The notes under the pieces were generated by a model. The model searched no databases, was not told the DNA's origin, and was given only the letters and a program-made list of their open reading frames with translations. Below are positions 8,920 to 20,800 of a DNA stretch of 64,000 nucleotides, piece after piece. The stretch spans positions 68,005,188-68,069,187 of the forward strand of contig CM055278.1 of NCBI GenBank assembly GCA_029237695.1. The letters run 5' to 3'. Numbering within the stretch: the first letter of the stretch is position 1; every line of letters begins with the position of its first letter. Made by a program: the position numbers and the translations under genes. The stretch is from Conchocele bisecta. Taxonomy: Eukaryota > Mollusca > Bivalvia > Lucinida > Thyasiridae.

Positions 8920-11900
8920 GGGCCGCGCTCTGTGAAAACCAGCCTTAATGACAACGTCATGAAAGCCTGAAAATGACGTCGCAAAGTTAAGCTTAAATTT
9001 ATCAACTTCACGTCTGATTTTGACTCTTGAAATCGTTGCGTCATTGCAATAACTTGTCCTATGTATAGCCGTACGCATTACTAATTGTGGCTCACAAATA
9101 GTTTAATGTTGGATATGCGTGGCAGAATTTTACAGTTGTTTTCATAGTGGTTCAGTTGTCTGTTTTTTCGGTTTCCTTCAAGGAAACACGTAGTGATTTT
9201 GTTGATTATTTTTTATACAAATGAGCATATTGCACATGATTTGTATAATATTATATGGACGACTTATAAATGACATTTGAAACTAAATAACCATATGACC
9301 GGTAGTTTTAGATAACACATCACAAAATCAGTACGATGTAATCATAATGCTAATATTTCTTTTAAACTTTATTTATATAACAATTACAAACAAACGTGAG
9401 AACATTTGTAGTCGGCGTAGTTGGAGGCGTCTGCATGTTTCATAATTTCGGTTGAAACCGGAATGCTCAAAGAAAGCAAACTTATTCTGTCTGGTGACCA
9501 CCATCAGATATACATGTCCATAGGTGTAACAACGGGTGCGGCCGTTTAACCCCATTTGTTTAATGTAGCGCATGGAAGAGTGATTTTTTTTCAATCGGTT
9601 ATCTGGCGTGTTTGATATGTTAGCAATATAAAACTGTCAAAGCTGTATCAATAAAGTATTAATAAAGAAAATACACATGCAGAAATTGGTTATTTTACCG
9701 TCTCAAGGTGTTTATCTGACATTTACATGTACATCTTATAAATTTGAAAGCTTCATTTCGTTATATTGAATGTTGAACAAGAACTAGAGAAAAGATGGAT
9801 TCCATGGGAAAATGATTTCTCTGTTCTATTATTTTGGGCAATTTACTAGCTCTACATCAAAGATTATTTGTTTAAAGGTATACAATTTACAGTTAACTAA
9901 ATTTTGACATTTTTGAATTGGTCAAATTGTAGCCGTATCGGAGGCGAATTTGTGTAGCTAGCTCCGTACGTACTGTCCCGTGAGATCTAAAGATAATAGC
10001 TGCTGTATTCATACGCACGAACTGTCTTGATTCGTATTTTCCAACAAAATTTAACTGATAAACTGAGCCTAAAACTGTGAAAACTATAGAGAATAGTATA
10101 TGTAGAGTTTTAGATACAAAAGGGCACTATTTTCTTGGTCGTACTCGCCGTTTAGGTGCAGCACGACAATGGCTGCCCCCATAGAAATTTGCGTGACATA
10201 ATATGCCATCTCCAAGGACTTTACCACAGGTGAAAGACTGGGACCCCACCAAACAATTTCCGTACAATAGACACCGGAAACGGGTGGGTGGAGCAACGTT
10301 TTTCAAATGGACCAGTTACTGGGTCCTAGGTCCCAGTTTTCCACCTGTGGATTTTACATGACGTATGCAATATCATTTACCGGCGACGTGTGCATTGTGT
10401 AAATATGTGCATTGTGATGAAACAAAGAGAAGTTTCTGTGTGAGTACAATTGTATCACGAAAACGTCACGACTCGTGCGGTCCACTGTCCGCAAATATTG
10501 ATAACGACGACGTAACGTACGTATTATCAAAACAACGTCGATGCGACAAAGTGATGTCATATATGTATCTCTGTTGGTCTAGAAAGATGGTTTATCAGTT
10601 GAATACAACATTGATTTATATATCATATTGTTCGAGAGAGATCAAATTTACTAAGTATCACGGTTGAAAACTCAATTTCGCATGTTGATCCATAAAGGAG
10701 GTTTTCGCTTGGCGTGTCACATATTATTTTCATAGTTTTGATGAGTCACGGCGGTTATCACATGGTGTGTAATACAATTCCCTCGTTATTGATACATGCA
10801 CAAGATTACCAAATACGAAATTGTATTCACTAAATGCAATCTGACACACATAAATGAAATTAAATCAGAAACAGATACGCGTATAAAGCAAGGGAGACGC
10901 TATGTAACATGTACTGTAACGTTTACGACTACATGTACGTTTTTGAACTTTCACACTAGCGTTACATAACATTGTATCCATATACTAGCACATATCTACT
11001 GTACATGCATGCATGTAAAATATCGGTAAACGATATACTAACACAAAAAAGAAAAACATGTATCGGGTCCATACGCGAACTCGGCTGCCGACACCACCTG
11101 CTCACATGCTACTCAACATTGCTCGTTTCTGATCATTTATTTTCATAACAACCCCGAGAACGTACATTTATATTTTGGCATAAAATGGTAATTAAAATAG
11201 TCAATGGTCTACATACAATTGGTTTGTTTCGCTAATGGTACACGATAATACACTTATATCATATGTCATTACCAGCTGTCAACAACGACGTCAGCTATGT
11301 CAAAATCGTAAATGGAAGCGACGAATCCGACCTCATTTACTCGATAACGTCAGTTTCGCCATAAGGCACATTTTCACACGACGCGGCTCATATAATGTTT
11401 GAAGAGGTAAGCCGATGTTCACACTGGTAGTCTACGTTTGAGGGTGTATTTGTGGCATATTTGTGGGGCATTTTAATAAAATATACACGTATCCCAAAAG
11501 GGCCTACAATAATAAAGATCAGGGTCTACACTGATACATACAATAGGTTATACAAATTCTGATAACGTAAGGAGAGCATACACTGATATGTTTTGGGTGT
11601 ATTTGTGGCATATTTATATATATTGAACTATATTTGCATGTATTTTCCACATGATTGGTGATTCAATGTGCATAAATCGAACATATGGCCAATTTAACAC
11701 ATTTATTTGACTACACATGTCAATTATATGATGTGTTTTGTGTCATAATATGCTTTACACTAATATCTGACACTATATAGAGTGTATTTGTGGTATATTT
11801 ATATGTATTTAAACTATATTTGGGTGCATTTGAGTGTATTTGGGAATTTCGTGTAACCGTTCCCCCGGACCCCGCTAGCTTTGCTCGTTCGACGGTATGG

Positions 11901-12197
11901 CCGCACCACTTTTCAATACCCTCATACGACGCTGCGTCACAATTAACTGTCGTCAATTAGATTCTGAACTAAATTCTCCAATAATTACAATGTATCATTC
12001 TGACGGTACATGTATATAACCTATCATAGTTGACGATGGTAGCAAATTACAAGTCACATGTCGGCTAATTATAGATTTAAAATCGATAGTGGTGCGTTTG
12101 GTTTGTTCACTACATGTACATATATCTTAATTTTATTCTGTTCAATGTTGATAGTATACATACTAACATTAAGGCCGGTTTTCACGGAGCGCGGCCC
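8920..12197. mobile_element. TIR transposon T1 (3.3 kb, no long ORF)
   Basis: Terminal inverted repeats of about 31 bp: GGGCCGCGCTCTGTGAAAAC at the left, and its near-exact complement at the right (one to two differences), extending to CCTTAATG. Flanks are (AT)n on both sides, so the target duplication (perhaps ATATAT) cannot be fixed. The longest ORF inside is about 100 codons and looks random, so this is probably a non-autonomous member. The segment 9550-9965 recurs at 53800-54256. The same termini bound T2 at 23723-25604. I cannot assign the superfamily. Confidence 0.85.
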
Positions 12198-12245
12198 ATA
12201 TATTTGAGTTTATGTAGATCTGGCGTTCCATAATATTATTATACC

Positions 12246-12807
12246 CACTTTTTTAATAAAAAAATGGGTATATTGTTTTCGTCACGTCACGTCACGTCAC
12301 GTCACGTCACGTCACACGTCACGTCCGTCCGTCCGTCCGTCCGTCCGTCCGTCCGTCCGTCCGTCCGTCCGTCTTGAAACTTGGTGTGTGCCTTCCTTAT
12401 GATCTGTACATGCGCAAAGTGATTTTGGATTTCTTATTCGACACTCCCCGATTATGGATTATCTACCCCTTTTCGACTCTGAATTCGCCATTTTTACCTT
12501 GTAAGAAGTAAAACTTTTTAACCCTACCGGGTATGAATGGACTTGAAACTTGGTGTGTGCCTTCCTTATGGTCTGTACATGCGCAAAGTGATTTTGGATT
12601 TCTTATTCGACCCCCGATCGTGGATTATCTCCCCCTTTTCGACTCAGATTTCGCCAATTTCGCCTTGTAACAGAGGAAAAGTGGGTATTTTGCGATGGCG
12701 TGCCATCGACTTTGCTGTCAGTTTTGAAACACTAATAATCATATTTGAATTTGTGACTAACCAAATAACAAACCTAACAAATAACAAAAGAACACGTATG
12801 ATCTATC
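12246..12807. repeat. Dispersed hairpin-ended repeat with (GTCAC)n and (CCGT)n microsatellites
   Basis: It begins with a short hairpin (ACCCACTTTTTTAATAAAAA and ATGGGTATATTG). Then come GTCAC repeats at about 12279-12323 and CCGT repeats at about 12324-12372. Two imperfect copies of a roughly 150-bp unit follow, each containing TTGAAACTTGGTGTGTGCCT. It separates the two fold-back elements and looks like an inserted repeat. No coding potential. Confidence 0.65.
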
Positions 12808-13350
12808 AACAATAATCGACTAGATATAATAATATTATGGAACGCCAGATCTACATAAACTCAAATATATAATATATTTCTAGAGCTAGCCATATATATT
12901 TAGAGATAGCAATATATATTTAGAGCAAGCAATGAATCAATTAATGATATCTCAAATTGATTTGTAGCGAGCATTATATAACTTTAATTTGGAGAGCTCT
13001 CTAAATAATTTGGAGATATCTCGAAAATCACTCGGAGATCTCTCTAAATCATTTGGAGATATATCGAAATGGTTTGGAGAGCTCTCGAACTCATTTGGAG
13101 AGCTCTCGAAATCATTTGGAGAGCTCTCGAGATCACTTGGAGAGCTCTCGAAATCATTTGGAGATATCCAAATCAAAGTTATATAATGCCAGCTACAAAT
13201 CAATTTGAGATATCATTAATTGATTCATTGCTTGCTCTAAATATATATTGCTATCTCTAAATATATATGGCTAGCTCTAGAAATATATTATATATTTGAG
13301 TTTATGTAGATCTGGCGTTCCATAATATTATTATATCTAGTCGATTATTG
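12808..13350. mobile_element. AT-rich fold-back element, copy 2 (both arms)
   Basis: Outer arms CAATAATCGACTAGATATAA and complement bound a nested palindrome. Inward are the GGAACGCCAGATCTAC arm, the TAGAGATAGCAATATATATT arm, the CATTATATAACTT arm, and a centre of 21-bp TTTGGAGAGCTCTCGAAATCA-type units. The whole 543 bp could fold into one hairpin. The ATG of the next Polinton gene lies only 8 bp to the right, so this insertion may have removed that gene's true start. Confidence 0.85.
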
Positions 13351-13357
13351 TTATGAT

Positions 13358-13967
13358 ATGATACAACAGATTCTCCAGCACGAGGGAGAGACGCGGACGG
13401 GTCATGCGAAGAAATATCGGCGAGCAGTCAATATAGTCGAGGGGGTGAGCACCGCGTTAGCCTCAGCTTCCGTTGTAAGCGGAGAAGGGAGTGTGTCTTT
13501 ATTGTCAACAGTCGTCGCTGCGCCGGTCGCGGTGATCTTGAGTACGATAGCGGCGGGGGCGGGACTGCTTTGCATGACGGCCAGACTCGTGAGTCGAAAA
13601 CTAAAGGCCAAGAGTCGAAAGCACGACCGAATAGCGGTTCTCGCGAGGTCTAAGAAAAACAGTATCGACGTTATCGTGTCGAAAGCGATAGCCGACAACG
13701 ATATATCAGATAGCGAGTTCAAACTGGTCGTCGAAGAGATGGCCAGGTACCAGGAGCTAAAGGGCACGATCCGGTCAAGGCCCGACCACAAATTCTCGCT
13801 GACGAAGACATAAAAAAACTCGTCATAGAGGGGAGGGCCGACGAGAGAAAAAATCTCCTCGTCCGCCTCGGGACGTCATATGCTTATTCGTGTGTCTGCA
13901 GCGGCAGCAGGACATCCCTCCACCATACAGTCCAGCTGTTCCGACGGCCCCTCCATACGGAACATAA
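13358..13967 (+). pseudogene. Polinton membrane-associated protein with PPPY tail, two frameshifts
   Basis: The ORF from 13358 to 13813 encodes a basic N-terminus (GHAKKYRRA), a long hydrophobic stretch of probably two membrane spans (about residues 40-80), then a charged helical region (RKLKAKSRKHDRI...SDSEFKLVVEEM). I believe proteins of this layout recur in animal Polintons, function unknown. Around 13790 the natural continuation (ADEDIKKLVIEGRADERKNL) is in another frame. Around 13895 a third frame gives QDIPPPYSPAVPTAPPYGT and a stop at 13965-13967. PPxY motifs act as late/budding domains in enveloped viruses by binding WW domains of Nedd4-type ligases; that role here is inference. The N-terminus is probably truncated by the fold-back element. 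Confidence 0.65.
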
Positions 13968-14015
13968 AACTATTTCGGGCCCCGTTACACCACCGTGACT
14001 TATCAAAACTACGCA

Positions 14016-14309
14016 TCAGATCGGTTCTATCTTTCTAACTGACTTTCTGATTTCAATTATTACTAAACGATAATACTTGCGAGCACGTAATTCCTTGCTA
14101 GCCACTCGATGAGTAGCGCGAGTGCCACCGCATGGTGGACATAACAGCGACTCGGATCTGGTCTCTACAACGCAATGCCCACATGGGCGAGGCGAAACGG
14201 ACCATCTTCTCATCCATACCCGGTGATGCTTGCAATACTCGTAAATACCGGTACGATGACACCTCTTGTGACTACCTGTCTTAAACCACGCACAATTAAC
14301 TAGAACCAT
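14016..14309 (-). CDS. Small Cys/His-rich zinc-ribbon-like Polinton protein (97 aa)
   Basis: I take the ATG at 14309; an upstream in-frame ATG at 14360 would add 17 residues that overlap the promoter-like repeat. The protein has two candidate metal sites: C...C...YCKHH in the first half, and PCGHC...LCPPCGG in the second, a CxxC...CxxC zinc ribbon. The C-terminus is basic (KELRARKYYRLVIIEIRKS). Such small zinc-ribbon proteins are often nucleic-acid binding. It reads leftwards from the right end, preceded by one copy of the motif repeated five times before the polymerase. No close family is recognised. Confidence 0.5.
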   Translation of the reverse strand: MVLVNCAWFKTGSHKRCHRTGIYEYCKHHRVWMRRWSVSPRPCGHCVVETRSESLLCPPCGGTRATHRVASKELRARKYYRLVIIEIRKSVRKIEPI

Positions 14310-14616
14310 TGTGTGATTATATATACTGAGTATAACATAGGGAGGGCTTATCTCTAACATGGTGACATGGCTCGAGTGTTCTACCTATTTTTCTTGCTGT
14401 TGTGTTTGTCACATGGGAGGCCAGATGGTCCCAAACTAGTCGGTGCAAAAATCTGTTCCACCTCGGCATCGTTCTGCAACCATGCATTTCCTCGTTTTCT
14501 TCTATACTTGTGTCTGTATAGGTGTACGCCACTATAGAACTCTACCCAGGAGTAGCCCAAACTTTCGTATGCCGGTTGCCGAAAACGTAGTTGCTGAAGC
14601 TTTTTTGAGCTCCTAT

Positions 14617-14816
14617 AATCCAGTGGAGGAAGTATATGGGCTTGTGGTTGCTGAACAATATTTTCCACTACTCTCATCCATACCGTGCGAACAGTGGGGG
14701 AAATCCCAAGTAGTATATGAGAGTCAACAATGACAACACCTTCCTGATGGGAGTCACCGCGCGTAGCGGGTGGCTTCCAGAGGGAGGTGGTATCATTTTT
14801 ACTCTCATATACCACT
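14617..14816. repeat. Polinton-1 right terminal inverted repeat
   Basis: Inverted counterpart of 2008-2207. The inner palindrome arm (14709-14727) is perfect. The outermost arm carries substitutions (AGTGGTATATGAGAGTAA on the minus strand), so the two tips have diverged. The 6-bp duplication CCATCA follows at 14817-14822. Confidence 0.95.
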
Positions 14817-17800
14817 CCATCATGTGAAAACACTGTAGATCTATACATACCACAACACCATCATGTGAAAACGCTGTAGATCTATACATACCACAACACC
14901 ATCAAGTGAAAACGCTGTAGATCTATACATACCAAAACACCATCATGTGAAAACACTGTAGATCCATACATACCACAACACCATCATGTGAAAACACTGT
15001 AGACCCATACATACCACAACACCATCATCTTAAAACGATGTAGACTATACATGCCATAACGCCATCATGTGAAAACACTGTAGATCTATACATACCACAA
15101 CACCATCATGTGAAAACGCTGTAGATCCATACATACTACAACACCATCATGTGAAAACACTATAGATCCATACATACCACAACACCATCATGTGAAAACA
15201 CTGTAGATCAATACATACCACAACACCATCATGTTGAAACGATGTAGATGTATATATACCATAACACCATCATGTGAAAACACTGTAGATCTATAAATAC
15301 CACACCACCATCATGTGAAAACACAGTAGATCTATACATACCACAATACCATCATGTGCAAACATTGTATATCCATACATACCATAACACCATCATGTCT
15401 AAACACTGTAGATCTATACATACCACAAGACCATCATGTGAAAACATTGTAGATCCATACATACCATAACACCATCATGTCAAAACACTGTAGATATATA
15501 CATACCACAACACCATCATGTGAAAACGCTGTAGATCTATACATACCACAACACCATCAAGTGAAAACGCTGTAGATCTATACATACCACAACACCATCA
15601 TGTGAAAACACTGTAGATCCATACATACCACAACACCATCATCTTAAAACGATGTAGACTATACATGCCATAACGCCAACATGTGAAAATACTGTAGATC
15701 TATACATACGACAACACCATCATGTCAAAACGCTGTAGATCCATACATACTACAACACCATCATGTGAAAACACTGTAGATCCATACATACCACAACACC
15801 ATCATGTGAAAACACTGTAGATCCATACATACTACAACACCATCATGTGAAAACACTGTAGATCCATACATACCACAACACCATCATGTGAAAACGCTGT
15901 AGATCCATACATACTACAACACCATCATGTGAAAACACTGTAGATCCATACATACCACAACACCATCATGTGAAAACACTGTAGATCCATACATACCACA
16001 ACACCATCATGTTAAAACGATGTAGATGTATATATACCATAACACCATCATGTCCAAACACTGTAGATCTATAAATACCAAACCACCATCATATGAAAAC
16101 ACAGTTGATCTATACATACCACAAGATCAGCATGTGAAAACATTGTAGATCCATACATACCATAACACCATCATGTCAAAACACTGTAGATCTATACATA
16201 CCACAAGACCATCATGTGAAAACATTGTAGATCCATACATACCATAACACCATCATGTCAAAACACTATAGATATATACATACCACAACACCATCATGTG
16301 AAAACGCTGTAGATATATACATACCACAACACCATCATGTGAAAACACTATAGATCCATACATGCCACAACACCATCATGTGAAAACACTAGATCTATAC
16401 ATACCACAACACCATCATGTGAAAACGATGTATATCTATACATACCACGACACCATCATATGAAAACGATGTAGATCCATACATACCACAGCACCATCAT
16501 GTTAAAACGCTGTATATCTATACATACCACAACACCATCATGTTAAAACGCTGTATATCTATACATACCATAACACCGTCATGTGGAAACACTGTAGATA
16601 CATACATACCACAACACCATCATGTGAAAACGATGTAGATGTATACATACCATAACACCATCATGTGAAAATGCTGTAGATGTATACATACCATAACACC
16701 ATCATGGGAAAACACTGTAGATCTATACATACCACAACACCATCATGTGAAAACGCTGTAGATCCATACATACCACAACACCATCGTGTGAAAACGATGT
16801 AGATATATACATACCACAACACCTGCATGTGAAAACGCTGTAGATCTATACATACCACAACACCATCATGGGAAAACACTGTAGATCCATACATACCACA
16901 ACACCATCATGTGAAAACACTGTTGATCCATACATACCATAACGCAATCATGTGAAAACGCTCTAGTTCCATACATACCAGAACAGTATCATGTGAAAAC
17001 GCTGTAGATACAAACATACAACAACACCATCATGTGAAAACACTGTATATCCATACATACCACAAAACCTTCATGTGAAAACGCTGTAGATCTATACATA
17101 CCGCAACACCATCATGTGAAAACACTGTATATGTATACATACCACAACATCATCATGTGAAAACACTGTAGATTCTATTACCATAACACCATCATGTCAA
17201 AAACTCTGTATATCTTTATACATACCACGACACCATCATCTGAAAACACTGTAGATCCATAAATGCCATAACACCATCATGTGAAAAACACTGTATATCT
17301 ATACATACCCCCCCCCACAACACCATCATGTGAAAACACTGTAGAACCATACATGTCATAAACACCATCATCTGAAAACACTGTAGATCTATACATACCA
17401 AAAACAGCATCATGTGAAACACTGTATATTTATACATACCACAACTCCATCATGTGAAAAACACTGTAGATTCTAATACATATCGTAACACCATCATGTG
17501 AAAACTCTGTATTTCTATACATACCACGACACCATCTTGTGGAAAACCACTGTAGATCCATACATGCCATAAACACATATGTGAAAAACACTGTATATCT
17601 ATACATAACACACACCATCATGTTGAAAACACTGTAGAACCATAGCAAGTCATAACACCATCATGTAAAAATACTGTAGAATCTAACATACCATAACACC
17701 ATCATGTGAAAAAGACTGTAGATCCATTCATACCATACACCATCATGTGAAAACTCAGTAGATTTATACATATCACAACACCATCATGTGAAAACACTGT

Positions 17801-20800
17801 AGATCTATGCATACCACAACACCATCATGTGAAAATACTGTAGATCCATACATGCCATAACACCATCATGTTTAAACACTGTAGATCTATACATACACAG
17901 CACCATCATGTGAAAACGCTGTCGACCTAAACATACCATAACACCATCATGTGAAAACACTGTAGATCTATACATACCACAAAACCATCGTGTGAAAACG
18001 AAGTATATCTATAAATACCACAACACCATCATGTGAAAACACTGTAGATCCGTACATACCACAACACCATCATGTTAAAACACTGTAGGTATATACATAC
18101 CACAACACCATCATGTGAAAACGCTGTAGATCTATACATACCACAACACCATCATGTGAAACACTGTAAATATATAGATACCACAACACCATCATGTGAA
18201 AACACTATAGATCCATACATGCCAACAACCACCATCGTGTGACACTAGATCTATACAGCCACAACACCATCATGTGAACAAAGATGTTATATACATACCA
18301 CGACACCATCAAGTGAAAACGCTGTAGATCACTATACCACAACACCATCATGTGAAAACACTGTAGATCCATACATACCACAACACCATCATCTTAAAAC
18401 GATGTAGACATATACATGCCATAACGCCAAACATGTGAAAATACTGTAGATCTATACATACGACAACACATCATGTCAAACGCTGTGATCCATACATACT
18501 ACAACACATCATGTGAAAACAATGTAGATCCATACATACCACAACACCATCATGTGAAAACACTGTAGATCCATACATACTACAACACCATCATGTGAAA
18601 ACACTGTAGATCCATACTACACACACCATCATGTGAAAACGCTGTAGATCCATACATACTACAAACACCATCATGTGAAAACACTGTAGATCCATACATA
18701 CCACAACACCATCATGTGAAAACACTGTAGATCCATATACCACAACACCATATGTTAAAACGATGTAGATGTATATATACCATAACACCATCATGTCCAA
18801 ACACTGTAGATCTATAAATACCAAAACCACCATCATATGAAAACACAGTTGATCTATACATTACCACAAGATCAGCATGTGAAAAAACATTGTAGATCCA
18901 TACATACCATAACACCATCATGTCAAAAACACTGTAGATCTATACATACCACAAGACCATCATGTGAATCACTGTAGATCCATACATACCATAACACCAT
19001 CATGTCAAAACACTATAGATATATATACCACACACCCATCATGTGAAAACGCTGTAGATATATACATACCACAACACCATCATTGTGAAAAACACTATAG
19101 ATCCCATACATGCCACAACACCATCATGTGAATCACTAGATTCTATACATAACCACAACACCATCATGTGAAAACGATGTATATATACTACATACCACGA
19201 CACCATCATATGAAAACGATGTAGATCCATACATACCACAGCACCATCATGTTAAAACGCTGTATCTATACATACCACAACACCATCATGTTAAAACGCT
19301 GTATATCTATACATACCATAACACCGTCATGTGGAAACACTGTAGATACATACATACCACAACACCATCATGTGAAAACGATGTAGATGTATACATTCCA
19401 TAACACCATCATGTGAAAATGCTGTAGATGTATATACCATAACACCATCATGGGAAAACACTGTAGATCTATACATACCACAACACCATCATGTGAAAAC
19501 GCTGTAGATCCATACATACCACACACCATCGTGTGAAAACGATGTGATATATACATACCACAACACCTGCATGTGAAAACGCTGTAGATCTATACATACC
19601 ACAACACCATCATGGGAAAACACTGTAGATCCATACATACCACAACACCATCATGTGAAAACACTGTTGATCCATACATACCATAACGCAATCATGTGAA
19701 ACGCTCTAGTTCCTACATACCAGAACAGTATCATGTGAAAACGCTGTAGATACAAACATACAACAACACCATCATGTGAAAACACTGTATATCCATACAT
19801 ACCACAAAACCTTCATGTGAAAACGCTGTAGATCTATACATACCGCAACACCATCATGTGAAAACACTGTATATGTATACATACCACAACATCATCATGT
19901 GAAAACACTGTAGATCTATACATACCATAACACCATCATGTCAAACTCTGTATATCTATACATACCACGACACCATCATCTGAAAACACTGTAGATCCAT
20001 AAATGCCATAACACCATCATGTGAAAACACTGTATATCTATACATACCACAACACCATCATGTGAAAACACTGTAGAACCATACATGTCATAACACCATC
20101 ATCTGAAAACACTGTAGATCTATACATACCAAAACAGCATCATGTGAAAACACTGTATATTTATACATACCACAACTCCATCATGTGAAAACACTGTAGA
20201 TCTATACATATCGTAACACCATCATGTGAAACTCTGTATTTCTATACATACCACGACACCATCATGTGAAAACACTGTAGATCCATACATGCCATAACAC
20301 CATCATGTGAAAACACTGTATATCTATACATAACACAACACCATCATGTGAAAACACTGTAGAACCATACAAGTCATAACACCATCATGTAAAAATACTG
20401 TAGATCTATACATACCATAACACCATCATGTGAAAAGACTGTAGATCCATTCATACCATAACACCATCATGTGAAAACTCAGTAGATTTATACATATCAC
20501 AACACCATCATGTGAAAACACTGTAGATCTATGCATACCACAACACCATCATGTGAAAATACTGTAGATCCATACATGCCATAACACCATCATGTTTAAA
20601 CACTGTAGATCTATACATACACAGCACCATCATGTGAAAACGCTGTCGACCTAAACATACCATAACACCATCATGTGAAAACACTGTAGATCTATACATA
20701 CCACAAAACCATCGTGTGAAAACGAAGTATATCTATAAATACCACAACACCATCATGTGAAAACACTGTAGATCCGTACATACCACAACACCATCATGTT

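Larger units (their letters stand above)
2008..14816. mobile_element. Polinton/Maverick element, Polinton-1 (12.8 kb, complete ends)
   Basis: This is a self-synthesising DNA transposon of the Polinton/Maverick class. Visible evidence is the pair of 200-bp terminal inverted repeats (2008-2207 and 14617-14816), outer ends AGTAGTATATGAG and its complement, and a perfect 6-bp target-site duplication CCATCA at 2002-2007 and 14817-14822. Inside are a protein-primed DNA polymerase B relic and an rve-type integrase relic. The 6-bp duplication and the AG terminus are hallmarks of the class. Typical elements are 15-20 kb. Without its nested insertions (8562-13350) this copy is only about 8 kb and shows no capsid, adenain-type protease or FtsK-like ATPase gene, so it is probably a deletion derivative as well as mutated. 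Confidence 0.95.

Noticed and set aside
12279..12372. GTCAC and CCGT runs as a regulatory array
   Set aside because: Simple microsatellites inside a dispersed repeat; no gene start nearby.
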